NCBI GenBank assembly: GCA_015068555.1
Contig: SVKI01000003.1
Location: forward strand, 35,286-99,285
Source of the DNA: Oscillospiraceae bacterium
GTDB taxonomy: Bacteria > Bacillota > Clostridia > UBA1381 > UBA9506
DNA: 64,000 nucleotides
Direction of reading: 5' to 3'
The notes beneath the pieces are model-generated. The model worked only from the letters and a program-made list of their open reading frames with translations. It was not told the origin of the DNA and did no database searches. This document shows positions 48,027 through 57,342 of this stretch, piece by piece (position 1 is the first letter of the stretch; the number at the start of each line of letters is the position of its first letter). The translations under genes were made by a program, and so were the position numbers.

Positions 48027-49334
48027 TTAGTCTGCTTCCGTCCGTTTTCCTGATAAAGCTTCAAGGCATGCACTTTTAAACTCTGCCAAAGCATATAATG
48101 AACCCACGCAAAAAATACCCTGCTCACCCTTTCGCATCAAAAAGGCTTTTTCGACAGCCTCCTTGGGATGCCTGCATCCTTCTGCCCGTAGCCCCAATTC
48201 TTTTGCTGTTGATAACAACTCTTCCATCCGCGCACTTCTTATGTTTGGTACCTCTGTCACAATCAATTGGCTGCAAACCCTTCCAAACATAGAAAGGCAA
48301 TAGCGATAATCTTTATCCGCCAGCATGCCAACCACGCCGATACTATCGCGATTCGGCATTGTCTTTTGCATTGTCTCGCAAAAGGCTTCTGCGCCGTTTT
48401 TATTGTGGGCACCGTCTAAAATAACAGGCGGCTCTTGTGAAAGCACCTCAAATCGACCGTTCCACTTCGTTTGTTCCAAGCCAATGGCAAGAGATTCTTC
48501 CGTCATGGTAAAACCGAATTCTTGCAGCGCTTCCAGCGCTTCAATTGCCGTGATAGCATTATACATCTGATGCCTGCCGCAAAGTGTTATGTGCAGATTC
48601 CGGTGCTGCTTATACGAAAACCGGCTGCCCTGCAAATTTTCTTCTAACAGCAGAGCGGAATTTTCCGCGGGTATGTGCAGCGCGCATTCATATGCATCGG
48701 CTTGTTTTTTGATTTCTTCCATTGCTTCTCCGGCCTGACCGGGATACACAACAAGCGGCACATGTTTTCGCAAAATGCCGCACTTTTCTTTTGCAATTTC
48801 TGTCAGACTGTTGCCCAGAAAAGCCGTGTGGTCAATATCTATCCTTGTCAAAACGGCAAGCTTTTTATCCATCACATTGGTTGCATCAAGCCGACCGCCC
48901 ATACCGCATTCGACCACGGCTATATCACACTTTTTTTCTTTAAAATATACAAACGCTGCCGCCGTTAAAATTTCAAATTCTGTAGGATGCATATAGCCCG
49001 CCCCGGGCATGGCATCTGCTGCCTCACGCACAAGGCTGACCGTTTCGGCAACCGCCTCCCGACTGATTGGCTCACTGTTGATGCAAAGGGTCTCCGTTAC
49101 ATCATAAACAAAAGGTGAGGCAAAGAAACCCGTTCGGTATCCCGCCTCTTTTAAACCATTTGCAATAAAACTAGCCGTTGAACCTTTACCGTTCGTTCCG
49201 GCTATATGTACAAAAAAAAGTGTATGCTGCGGATTGCCCAACCGTCTGAGCAATTCGCGTACACTTTCGAGTCCCGGCCGACTGCCCAAACGAGCACAAT
49301 CTGCCAGGTATTCTATTGTTTCTTCATAGTTCAT
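48027..49334 (-). CDS. folC: Folylpolyglutamate synthase / dihydrofolate synthase
   Basis: A 435-residue Mur-ligase-type enzyme adding glutamate to folates. Motifs: FVHIAGTNGKGSTASFIANG (P-loop, residues ~41-60), FASPFVYDVTETLCIN, VVECGMGGRLDATN, DHTAFLGNSLTEIAKEKCGI and VILDGAHNKNGAEA. Follows the vanZ-like gene by 31 bases. Confidence 0.95.
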   Translation of the reverse strand: MNYEETIEYLADCARLGSRPGLESVRELLRRLGNPQHTLFFVHIAGTNGKGSTASFIANGLKEAGYRTGFFASPFVYDVTETLCINSEPISREAVAETVSLVREAADAMPGAGYMHPTEFEILTAAAFVYFKEKKCDIAVVECGMGGRLDATNVMDKKLAVLTRIDIDHTAFLGNSLTEIAKEKCGILRKHVPLVVYPGQAGEAMEEIKKQADAYECALHIPAENSALLLEENLQGSRFSYKQHRNLHITLCGRHQMYNAITAIEALEALQEFGFTMTEESLAIGLEQTKWNGRFEVLSQEPPVILDGAHNKNGAEAFCETMQKTMPNRDSIGVVGMLADKDYRYCLSMFGRVCSQLIVTEVPNIRSARMEELLSTAKELGLRAEGCRHPKEAVEKAFLMRKGEQGIFCVGSLYALAEFKSACLEALSGKRTEAD

Positions 49335-49365
49335 GCCTTTGCCCTCTTCTGCATTTTTATGCCTT

Positions 49366-49845
49366 CTAAAACCAATTTTGCATATCGTTCTTTCGCTTTT
49401 TATACCATGGTAAACATAATACTAAAAAAGCACCCGTCGCCACGCCAAAAGAATCGAGTAAAACGTCTGTCACAGAGCCACTGCGTCCGGCTACAAAAAG
49501 CTGATGACATTCGTCCGAAACAGCGTACATGGCTCCCCATAACAAAGCATGCAAAAACATCCGGCGCAAAGAAAAATCATATTCCCGGCACAACAATGAG
49601 ATCCATATACCCAGCATGGCGTACAATCCAAAATGGGCCAGCTTGCGTACCACGACATGCAAAACCTCCACAATTTCTCGTCGTGCAGCGACCCCTAAAC
49701 CATCAAACCCGGGGAAAAGAGACAGTATTTTTTCAGTCAAAACGAGGCTCATGCCTGCCGATTCTGTTGCCGGTTGCGCCGATAACCAAAATATCATCAT
49801 TGCCCAACCAATTGTGCATATCCACAAAAAAACTTTTTTCACCAT
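49366..49845 (-). CDS. VanZ family protein
   Basis: A 159-residue membrane protein with four helices and the VanZ motifs WLSAQPATESAG, RKLAHFGLYAMLGI and AVSDECHQLFVAGRSGSVTD, VLLDSFGV. VanZ confers low-level teicoplanin resistance in enterococci, but most members have no defined role. It lies 3 bases after cpsB in the polysaccharide operon. Confidence 0.9.
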   Translation of the reverse strand: MVKKVFLWICTIGWAMMIFWLSAQPATESAGMSLVLTEKILSLFPGFDGLGVAARREIVEVLHVVVRKLAHFGLYAMLGIWISLLCREYDFSLRRMFLHALLWGAMYAVSDECHQLFVAGRSGSVTDVLLDSFGVATGAFLVLCLPWYKKRKNDMQNWF

Positions 49846-49848
49846 ACC

Positions 49849-50550
49849 TTATATCCTATCAATCATTGACTCGCTATGAAGCAATGTTTCTCCTTTTTTC
49901 AATATCTCACAAAGCAAGATCTTCCCCCATTTTTTTTCAATCACATGGCAGGCTTCCTGCAATCGACAGGGTCTTTTAATTGTATGGTGGCAGTCAGAAC
50001 CCAGAATAAAGGATTTACCGGCTTTTAGCAGCTTGCTCACACACCGCCTGCCTCTTAAGTTGCATATAGCACCCGCATTCACCTGCAGAATCACGGGCAT
50101 ACCCAGCAATTTTTTTACTTCTTTTGAAAGATGCATGTAGCGGTCAAGATGTGCGATAATCGGCCTGATTCCTTTTGCGGTGAGGTGCTGCAATTCTTCG
50201 AACACCCAACTGCTCCACTCTGCCTGGGGCATCTCAATCAGCATATAAGGCGTGCCCGCAACGCATAGTGCTTCTATGTTTTCCACGCCCGAAATTCCAT
50301 AAAAAAGCCCGACTTCGGCTGCGGGAATCACACGCGGAGCCGCCTCGGGCATTTTTAATAAGAGGCGCTCTAACGATGTTTGACGCCTGTCTAAAAATTC
50401 TTGAATTGTCATTTTCCCCATATAGTGAGGCGTAGCAATGACAGTCTCTACCCCTTGCTCTTTTTGCGAAAGCAGGAGAGAGATTGCCTCCTGTACATCT
50501 TCAGCTCCATCATCCAGACCGGGTAAAACATGGGCATGAAAGTCAATCAT
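49849..50550 (-). CDS. CpsB/CapC-type PHP tyrosine-protein phosphatase
   Basis: A 233-residue metal-dependent phosphatase of the PHP fold: MIDFHAHVLPGLDDGAED with the first metal ligands, ATPHYMG, EVGLFYG, PIIAHLDRY and LGSDCHHT supply further ligands. It dephosphorylates the Tyr-rich tail of the CpsD kinase encoded 47 bases upstream. GAGGT precedes the ATG at 50550. Confidence 0.93.
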   Translation of the reverse strand: MIDFHAHVLPGLDDGAEDVQEAISLLLSQKEQGVETVIATPHYMGKMTIQEFLDRRQTSLERLLLKMPEAAPRVIPAAEVGLFYGISGVENIEALCVAGTPYMLIEMPQAEWSSWVFEELQHLTAKGIRPIIAHLDRYMHLSKEVKKLLGMPVILQVNAGAICNLRGRRCVSKLLKAGKSFILGSDCHHTIKRPCRLQEACHVIEKKWGKILLCEILKKGETLLHSESMIDRI

Positions 50551-50597
50551 ACACAAAGACCTCGCTTTCTGGTGAACTTGCCGGCCATAAAAACGGC

Positions 50598-51344
50598 TTA
50601 TTTATAATAGCCGGACTTATAGTACGACTTTTTATATGTGCCGCGTCTTAAATTCTCTGAAGCGTTCAGCACATAGCCTAAGATTTTGATTTTACCAAAT
50701 TCTAATGCCGAAATAGCCTGATTTAAAGATTCACTTGTCGTATAATTCTGACGCACCACCAAAAGAGCACCTGACATGTGTTCTGCAATGGAAACAGAGT
50801 CAGTTACCAGGTTAACCGGTGGGGAATCCACAATAATATAATCATATTCCTCCGATAAACCATCAAGCAATTTACCCATGGCCGAGGAAATCAAAAGTTC
50901 TGAGGGGTTTGGCGGAACAGGGCCGCCCGTGATACAATCTAAATTATAATGGGGAATATGGCGTACAACTTCGTGATAATCCGATTTAAATCCGCCTAAA
51001 TACTGTGCCATGCCCACATCATTTTTCTGCTCTAAGTAAATATGCAAACGAGGACGACGCAAATCGGCATCAATCACAATAACGCGCGCTCCGGTTTGTG
51101 CAAAAGTTATGGCAAGATTGATAGCGGTTGTCGATTTACCCTCCCGGGAGATGGGACTGGTCACGATGATTCTTTTGCAACCGCTTTCTCCGGCTAAGGT
51201 AAACATTAAATTGGTTCTTGCTGTTTTATAGGCTTCAATCACGCGAAAAGGCGTATCAGGATTAATGATATTCTGTACGGAATCACTATCTTCTGTTACA
51301 TTCCGGTGAAATATGCGTTCCTTTAGGTTACTTAGAATTGCCAT
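50598..51344 (-). CDS. CpsD/CapB-type BY-kinase
   Basis: A 248-residue tyrosine autokinase regulating polysaccharide export. Walker A is in VTSPISREGKSTTAINLAI, A' in VIVIDADLRRPR and Walker B in YIIVDSPPVNLVTDS. The C terminus is a tyrosine cluster (YKKSYYKSGYYK), the autophosphorylation site. GAGGAG supports the ATG at 51344. It overlaps the end of the Wzz-like gene by 17 bases, as expected for a split adaptor/kinase pair. Confidence 0.95.
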   Translation of the reverse strand: MAILSNLKERIFHRNVTEDSDSVQNIINPDTPFRVIEAYKTARTNLMFTLAGESGCKRIIVTSPISREGKSTTAINLAITFAQTGARVIVIDADLRRPRLHIYLEQKNDVGMAQYLGGFKSDYHEVVRHIPHYNLDCITGGPVPPNPSELLISSAMGKLLDGLSEEYDYIIVDSPPVNLVTDSVSIAEHMSGALLVVRQNYTTSESLNQAISALEFGKIKILGYVLNASENLRRGTYKKSYYKSGYYK

Positions 51345-52038
51345 TTTTATTCTCCTCTGCATTTGATACTTCAATATTGGGAATAACGCCTAAAAGCGGA
51401 AGTCCCTTCACCATCATTAAGTCGTTTTCTGTTTTAATTCGAGTGTCAAACACCTCTATCACAAACAATACCAGCATGGATAAAATTGCACCGATTATAA
51501 ACCCTAACATGGTGTTTTTCGTTCTGGAGGGAGAGGAAGGATTCCGGGGCAGCGTTGCCTTATCCACAATAGTGATACTACTTGCCTGAATAACACGCAT
51601 GATTTCATCCTGTGCGTTTTTCAGCACAGAATCAACGATTGCCTGCGAATGTTCCGGATAATAAGAAATTGCCTTAATTTCAATAATTTCTGTTTCATTA
51701 AGAGGCGCCAGAGAGATCATACCCTTAAGTTGCGCTGCTGTATAGGGCAGTTGGCTATAACTGAGAACCTGGGACATAAACGTATCCGATGACAACAGCT
51801 CTACATATGTATAGGCCAGCTGCTGCGCTGTCGCCAGGTCATTTAGATTCACGTTCTGGCTGATTGTCGTGTTGTTATTGTTTACATATAAAGAACCTCT
51901 GGATGTGTAAATCGGCGTCATGCCATACACCGTGATGACAAGGGCCAGCACAGCACCCAAAACGGCCGTCGCTGCAATTTTCCACCAATTACGCAGAAAA
52001 AGCCTGATAACATCAACCACATTGATTTGCTCTAACAA
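51328..52038 (-). CDS. Wzz/CapA-type chain-length and kinase adaptor protein
   Basis: A 236-residue membrane protein with two helices (residues ~18-38 and ~172-195) around an extracytoplasmic domain (YTSRGSLYVNNNNTTISQNV ... SLAPLNETEIIEIKAISYYP), ending in the PxxP-type segment TLPRNPSSPSRTKN. Acts as the activator of the BY-kinase encoded next. First gene of the operon cpsC-cpsD-cpsB-vanZ. No glycosyltransferase genes are adjacent. Confidence 0.9.
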   Translation of the reverse strand: MLEQINVVDVIRLFLRNWWKIAATAVLGAVLALVITVYGMTPIYTSRGSLYVNNNNTTISQNVNLNDLATAQQLAYTYVELLSSDTFMSQVLSYSQLPYTAAQLKGMISLAPLNETEIIEIKAISYYPEHSQAIVDSVLKNAQDEIMRVIQASSITIVDKATLPRNPSSPSRTKNTMLGFIIGAILSMLVLFVIEVFDTRIKTENDLMMVKGLPLLGVIPNIEVSNAEENKNGNSK

Positions 52039-52203
52039 GAAACATACACCCCTTAACTGAATTCATTTTATTCATAACACATTTGTTTTTATGCTTTAGC
52101 AAACATATTTTTGCTCAATACCAGTCACAAAAACGCATATCCTTTTCTATTATAACACAGGATTCTGATGATTTCAATACATTTTTCATGACTTTTCAAC
52201 AAA

Positions 52204-52244
52204 AAAAGATGAGGCTGTAGCATTTAGCTACAGCCTCATCTTTT
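52204..52244 (-). terminator. Terminator of the GH42 gene (GCTGTAGC family)
   Basis: AAAAGATGAGGCTGTAGC and GCTACAGCCTCATCTTTT pair around a short loop; its right edge overlaps the GH42 stop codon. From 52039 to 52203 only A/T-rich upstream sequence of the capsule operon is seen. Confidence 0.92.
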
Positions 52245-54387
52245 ATTCAAATAATTCGTAAACCTGTGCATCATCGCCTTCTAAAGTGACAGTAATGGAG
52301 CCGCTTCGTATTTCTGCTTCCTCTTTGCTGAATAAAGAGACTGCGCGCTTCGTTCCGACAGGAAGCACAATGGTATCTGTGTGTTCCTGATAGGGGTCAT
52401 CGTTAAACACGCACAGAAGCTTCCGGCCCGCACCTTCCATCAATCGGGGACGCAGGCTATCGCCGCAAACTTCCGGAGAGGTATGCCGGCGAATAATTTC
52501 TTTAATAGCCTTTAAAGCATCCTGATTACCTCGACGGATAGAGAGTCCGACATAGGTGCCATAGTACCAGACTTCACCTTTTCCGTAGTAGTTGTGGGCT
52601 GCTATATCAAGCCCTTCCCAGTTGCCGGCCGATTCTGCCCCCTCAAGACGCAAAGGTGACAAAAATTCCGATGTTGCAAGGTCTCCCTCAATCGGTTGGG
52701 TCAGATGCAGAACGGGCCCGTTATAAATCTCATCCGGCCAACGGTCATTGCGTGCCGGCTTAAATGACGGGTCAGACGAATAGCTTTCCTCTTCACGCAA
52801 GCCCGCCACCTCATGCAATCCAAAGGAAGGCATAATCGGCTGCCAATAGCCCCGTTCATCAAAGGCGCCCATACGACTATCACAAATCAGGACACCACCT
52901 TCTGCCACAAATTTGCGGATTTTTTCTGCCACATCGGCACGCAAACTCAGGCACATAGGCACAATCAACACCTTTTCCTGAATATCATCAAAGGTATCAT
53001 ATGTGAGGTAGCGCGCACAAACATCACATTCAAAAATAGCCTGTGCATAGCCGGAGAAGGATTGGCTATAAAGTTCATCCGTATTTTCCATAGCCCATAA
53101 AAGCGTCGAGTTATCCGGGTCATATAAAACAGCTACTTGCGGCTTGGGATTATATTCTTTAATCACCGGCTGCACGCTGTAAAGGAGCGCCGCCTGTTTA
53201 GATGCTTCACGGGCACGGTCTGACATTTCACCATTAAAGGGAATCAGACCAAATCCTCCTGCTTCAGGACCTGTTGTTTCTATCAGATAACACCAATAGC
53301 TGATGCCTTTTGCTCCGCTAACAGCAGAAATCCAGTTCCATGAACGAACATCCTTCGGACGTGTGTAAGGCATTTTTCGATTAAAGCCTCTGTTATATAA
53401 ACAGCCACCTGACATCTCTGCCACCCACCAGGGCTTGCCACGGGCCGCACTTCTTGTTGCATCCAGGACGCCACCCATATCTGCCAAACGCCAATCCGGT
53501 GCCTTCGGCGCAAAGGAAGTACCCCAGGCATCTACACCCTCAGCCAGTTTCCAGTTATGAATAAAGGCTGTCGCTCTTGGCAAAAACGGCGGAACCGCAC
53601 CGGAATGACTGAGCACCATTCTATCTGGATCTGCTGCTTTGATGACATTATAACGAAAACGCATGTTTTCCGCCAAGGCATCAAACCAAAAACGCATCCA
53701 ATCCATCCAGTCGGCATAGTTACCGTGACGGTTAGGAGGCTGTAGCTGTGCAAAATCGGTATAGGCTCTTGCCCAGGTGCGATTTAATGTTTCAATATCG
53801 CCATATTTTCCCTTAAGCCAATTGCGAAATACCTGGCGGCTACCCTCACAATAGCAATACAGTTTTTCACCTGTGTCTGCCCAATAGTTACACTGCCAGG
53901 CAGGCTCTAAATGCGGCTCATTCCAACAGTCGTAGGCCAGCAGGGACTTATGACCGCGAATGGCCGAAACCAAAAGCTTTAAAAAACGCTCGGCTTCATG
54001 GCAAACCACATCGTTATGGAAACAAAGACCCGGATAGCCGCCACCCTGCGTAGAATCGTAGGCACCCAGTTCCAGAGCCTGACCCTTGGCATTGACATAG
54101 CGTGTTTCCGGATGTCGTTCCTCCAGCCAGTAGGGCGCTGTTTCCAGATTGATTTCTGCCACGACACCAAGACCCAGCTCGTCACATAGGTTAAACATTT
54201 TTTCCACTTCATCAAGATATAAAACGCCGCGCTCTCTTTCTAACCAGTTCCACTGCAGGCGAATTTTCACCACATTAAAACCCAGCTCGTTCTTAATACG
54301 AGTCAGGTGAAATTCATGCTGGTCCTCCGGCGGATTGGGAGGACGCCAATATTGAGAACCGTATAAAAAAGTATCATCAAATAACAT
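52243..54387 (-). CDS. Glycoside hydrolase family 42 beta-galactosidase
   Basis: A 714-residue GH42 enzyme: TIM-barrel catalytic domain with acid/base Glu157 (YDCWNEPHL) and nucleophile Glu324 (WWVAEMSGG), a trimerisation/class I glutaminase-like domain (residues ~410-600: KPQVAVLYDPDNSTLLWAME ... GGVLICDSRMGAF) and a C-terminal beta domain (SLFSKEEAEIRSGSITVTLE). No signal peptide, so it acts on imported galactosides such as galacto-oligosaccharides or plant arabinogalactan fragments. Genes for an SDR and an AraC regulator precede it on the same strand. Confidence 0.93.
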   Translation of the reverse strand: MLFDDTFLYGSQYWRPPNPPEDQHEFHLTRIKNELGFNVVKIRLQWNWLERERGVLYLDEVEKMFNLCDELGLGVVAEINLETAPYWLEERHPETRYVNAKGQALELGAYDSTQGGGYPGLCFHNDVVCHEAERFLKLLVSAIRGHKSLLAYDCWNEPHLEPAWQCNYWADTGEKLYCYCEGSRQVFRNWLKGKYGDIETLNRTWARAYTDFAQLQPPNRHGNYADWMDWMRFWFDALAENMRFRYNVIKAADPDRMVLSHSGAVPPFLPRATAFIHNWKLAEGVDAWGTSFAPKAPDWRLADMGGVLDATRSAARGKPWWVAEMSGGCLYNRGFNRKMPYTRPKDVRSWNWISAVSGAKGISYWCYLIETTGPEAGGFGLIPFNGEMSDRAREASKQAALLYSVQPVIKEYNPKPQVAVLYDPDNSTLLWAMENTDELYSQSFSGYAQAIFECDVCARYLTYDTFDDIQEKVLIVPMCLSLRADVAEKIRKFVAEGGVLICDSRMGAFDERGYWQPIMPSFGLHEVAGLREEESYSSDPSFKPARNDRWPDEIYNGPVLHLTQPIEGDLATSEFLSPLRLEGAESAGNWEGLDIAAHNYYGKGEVWYYGTYVGLSIRRGNQDALKAIKEIIRRHTSPEVCGDSLRPRLMEGAGRKLLCVFNDDPYQEHTDTIVLPVGTKRAVSLFSKEEAEIRSGSITVTLEGDDAQVYELFE

Positions 54388-54423
54388 AAGTAACCTTCCT
54401 TCTTTTCATTATCTATGTGTTTT

Positions 54424-55221
54424 TTACCACTGCGTTGCGCCGCCATCAACCACAATGTTGGTGCCGGTCATAAAGGTTGATGCGTCTGAACAAAGCAACA
54501 AAAGTGTACCGTTTAATTCTTCCGGCTTTCCTGTTCTTTTCAGCATCATTTTTTCCGACAAGCGTGAAATAAACGCAGCATTATTTTCATTAACCTCCGG
54601 GAATGCGCCCGGCGTTAAGCTGTTAACTCTGATGTTTCGTCGTGCCAAGGCCGCAGCACAATAGCGGGTAAACTGAATCACCCCTGCTTTACCTGCGCCA
54701 TAAGAGGGCGGATTCCAAGGAATATCATCACCATAAATGTCAAAATACGGCGCTACCATGCCATACATAGAGCCAAAGTTCACAATGTTACCACCGCCCC
54801 TTTTATCAAAGAACGGAATGACCTCCCTTGTGCACCGGAAAATAACACTCAGCGTACCATCGATGCTTTCATTCCACACCTCGTCACTCACCTTGTCCAA
54901 ACGAAACTCGCAGCTTTTGCCGCCTGTTCCGCCACCATAGGCCGCGCAGTTGACAAGCACATCAATACCACCGAAGATTCTTTCTGTTTCTTTAAAAGCA
55001 TGGCGCGTGCTCTCTGTATCGCTCAAATCTGACTCGATAAATGCCAGCTTACCATTTTCCCGGTATGTGTTATAGCTCTCGTCAAACCTGTCTGTTCTGG
55101 CAGGAACGGCAACAGATGCACCATATTCTAAAAGTGCCTTGACCATTGTCTTTCCCAATTTGCCGCAGCCGCCCGTAAATACGACGACCTTACCATCCAT
55201 TGAGAATATATCCTGTTTCAT
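54424..55221 (-). CDS. SDR family oxidoreductase
   Basis: A 265-residue classical SDR: TGGCGKLG (residues 16-23), VNCAA in place of NNAG, catalytic Ser in VNFGSMYG, Tyr/Lys in YGAGKAG and the C-terminal TGTNIVVDGG. It resembles the SDR at 4804-5610, including the substrate-loop acidic insert before the active-site Tyr, so the two may act on related sugar derivatives. GGAGGGG supports the ATG at 55221. Thirty-six bases upstream of the GH42 gene, likely the same operon. Confidence 0.88.
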   Translation of the reverse strand: MKQDIFSMDGKVVVFTGGCGKLGKTMVKALLEYGASVAVPARTDRFDESYNTYRENGKLAFIESDLSDTESTRHAFKETERIFGGIDVLVNCAAYGGGTGGKSCEFRLDKVSDEVWNESIDGTLSVIFRCTREVIPFFDKRGGGNIVNFGSMYGMVAPYFDIYGDDIPWNPPSYGAGKAGVIQFTRYCAAALARRNIRVNSLTPGAFPEVNENNAAFISRLSEKMMLKRTGKPEELNGTLLLLCSDASTFMTGTNIVVDGGATQW

Positions 55222-55308
55222 AAGGCCCCTCCCTTCACTGTTTATCTGTGTTGTGTACATAAAAATATCAACACAGCTATATTATAGCGCGAACAGGGCA
55301 AAAAAAAC

Positions 55309-55340
55309 AAGACCACAGAAGGACAGATTCTGCGGCCTTA
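55309..55340 (-). terminator. Hairpin at the end of the AraC gene
   Basis: AAGACCACAGAA pairs imperfectly with TTCTGCGGCCTT around a 7-base loop; it overlaps the AraC stop and separates it from the SDR gene. Confidence 0.55.
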
Positions 55341-56129
55341 TGTCTTTATTTGTTTTTTAACAGGCAAATGTCCAAAAAATTTACGATATGCCCTTTTAAA
55401 TGATTGAGGGGATGTATAACCGACCGATTCAGCAATTTCCTCAATCGATTTTTTCCCTTGCTCCACCATAGCCTGAGCCAGGTTCATGCGTGAACGAAGT
55501 AGAATAGTAGAAAAACTGCTTTGGTAGGTTTCTTTTAAAATTCGTGTCAGCTGTCGCTCGCAAACGCCCAATTGCTCTGCCAACTGTTGCTTACTGCAAT
55601 CGGCATCTTTGAGTTTAATGTTAAAATATTCCTCCAGATGCGCCAGACGCTCTTCTTCTAACGTCTGCACATCCTCATATTCCTCTTCCTGCATCCATAC
55701 ATTTCTGGCAAGACCTATAAACAAAAGCCGCAGTTCAGCCGCTATTTGTTCTCTCGCTCCCGGAACCGGATGCAAGGCAAGTTGTTTAACGGACCGGATG
55801 CGTTCTAACCCTTCAAAATTATCACGAATCGTAACAGGTTCTGAAATACTTTTTAAACGCATGCAAATATCTTTTATTTCCTCTTGCAAGAAAGAAAATA
55901 ATATAGAGGAAACCTTATCGGTCGGTGCATCTGCCATAACATGTTCAAACAAAGGCGGCACGATAGTAAAACTCATTTCCTCCCCATTTTCTATACAGAT
56001 CAATTCATAGCAAGGATGTACATGCTTGTTGCGCGGTCTGTCCAGCATACCGCAGAAAAAACAACTGGCCAGAAAAGCCTCCATGCCCGGCAGTATAATA
56101 TGAAACAAATTTCTTGACTTTGACTCCAT
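55338..56129 (-). CDS. AraC-family transcriptional regulator
   Basis: A 263-residue regulator. The N-terminal ~150 residues contain a cupin-like start (IILPGMEAFLASCFFCGMLD) and several Cys; the C terminus carries two HTH motifs (CSKQQLAEQLGVCERQLTRI and KSIEEIAESVGYTSPQSFKR). Located upstream of the SDR-GH42 pair on the same strand, so a probable local regulator of galactoside use; inference from position only. Confidence 0.9.
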   Translation of the reverse strand: MESKSRNLFHIILPGMEAFLASCFFCGMLDRPRNKHVHPCYELICIENGEEMSFTIVPPLFEHVMADAPTDKVSSILFSFLQEEIKDICMRLKSISEPVTIRDNFEGLERIRSVKQLALHPVPGAREQIAAELRLLFIGLARNVWMQEEEYEDVQTLEEERLAHLEEYFNIKLKDADCSKQQLAEQLGVCERQLTRILKETYQSSFSTILLRSRMNLAQAMVEQGKKSIEEIAESVGYTSPQSFKRAYRKFFGHLPVKKQIKT

Positions 56130-56146
56130 GCCAAGCCTCCTATTCC

Positions 56147-57097
56147 TTATTCCTGCTCATTTTCCTCTTTTTTCGGCACAACAAAGCGAAAAGCCCGGGG
56201 TACAATTTCAAAAGTCACGTTTCCCGCGTCCATAATCTCCCCATCAACACAAATGCGCATACTGCCCGATGCAGGCTTAACCAAAAGCCGCTTGCAATCT
56301 TTTGAAATAACATATTCATCGGCACCTCGTGCCTGCATGATGGTGCCCTTCATATAATGAGGCAAAAGGTTCATCACTTTTAACCGCGTTACATTTTGAA
56401 TGATGTTGACATTCATACTGCCGCTAAAAACCGAGGCCTGCGGATTGCTTTGGATACCGCCGCCGCAATATTGACCGTTGGCAACTGATGTAAGAAGCAA
56501 TCTGCCGTCCTGTACGGTCTCCCCGTCCATTTCAATATACAAGGTTGCGCCTTTCTTTTGAATCAACATCAGTAAAATAGAGATAAAATAGGCGAACGAA
56601 CCTGAAATAAAAGGCTTTTTCTTCATTTCGGCTGTCATATCGGCCACATTGCAATCAAAGCCAATATTAAACATATTGACGCCATATCCCTCTTTTTTTC
56701 TACCTTGATACGTTGTTTGATACCGGATGGCATCACAAAGCACACAACTTCCCTTAATTTGGTGCACAATACTGCTAAACAAGCGCCTGTCTTCAAAATT
56801 TCGGCAAAAGTCATTCCCCGTGCCCATCGGCAGCACGCCAACCTCGGCCTCAGGATGAGCCATCGCACCGTTAACCACTTCATTCAATGTTCCGTCACCG
56901 CCACAGGCGATAAACCGCGCCGGACCCATATTATTACAGTAATTCTGCACATAAATTTGTGCATCGCCAATCTCTTTGGTTATATAGGTTCGTACATCAG
57001 CACCTATTTCATTAGCTGCGCTCAAAATAGCCTCAGTCAGCGTTTGTATTTTATTTCCCTTACCTGCTTTTGGGTTCACTATAAAAATCGTTTGCAT
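56147..57097 (-). CDS. Diacylglycerol/sphingosine kinase-family lipid kinase (YegS/BmrU/DgkB-like)
   Basis: A 316-residue soluble kinase: FIVNPKAGKGNK (residues 4-15), nucleotide motif ACGGDGTLNEVVNGA, LPMGTGNDFCRNF, and the C-terminal beta domain. Phosphorylates diacylglycerol or a similar lipid, recycling DAG released by wall polymer synthesis. The longer frame to 57139 lacks a ribosome binding site. Follows nothing obvious; 17 bases lie between its stop and the upstream AraC start region at 56129. Confidence 0.9.
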   Translation of the reverse strand: MQTIFIVNPKAGKGNKIQTLTEAILSAANEIGADVRTYITKEIGDAQIYVQNYCNNMGPARFIACGGDGTLNEVVNGAMAHPEAEVGVLPMGTGNDFCRNFEDRRLFSSIVHQIKGSCVLCDAIRYQTTYQGRKKEGYGVNMFNIGFDCNVADMTAEMKKKPFISGSFAYFISILLMLIQKKGATLYIEMDGETVQDGRLLLTSVANGQYCGGGIQSNPQASVFSGSMNVNIIQNVTRLKVMNLLPHYMKGTIMQARGADEYVISKDCKRLLVKPASGSMRICVDGEIMDAGNVTFEIVPRAFRFVVPKKEENEQE

Positions 57098-57288
57098 CTC
57101 ATTCACCGCTTTTTGCTTATGCGCAGAGCATATACCCAAAGAGCATATTCTGCATAAAGCACTCGTTTTCTACAAAATTCTATCATATATTACATCATTA
57201 GTCAAACTAAGAATATAGAAAATGATCCGGCATGTATATGCATTTTGCGACTAGCCTATGCACAATCCAAACACCAGATAATATAAAA

Positions 57289-57317
57289 CAGGAGCAGTGA
57301 CGGCTTCACTGCTCCTG
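57289..57317 (-). terminator. Terminator of the Cys-containing membrane protein gene
   Basis: CAGGAGCAGTGA and TCACTGCTCCTG form a perfect 12-bp stem, 26 bases past the stop at 57343, followed on the minus strand by TTTTATATT. Confidence 0.88.
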
Positions 57318-57342
57318 TTTACTGATAACTATGATATAAAAA

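Noticed and set aside
49206..49979. 257-codon plus-strand open frame
   Set aside because: Lies antisense to folC, vanZ-like and cpsB, all well supported; basic, low-complexity translation with no ribosome binding site or domain.
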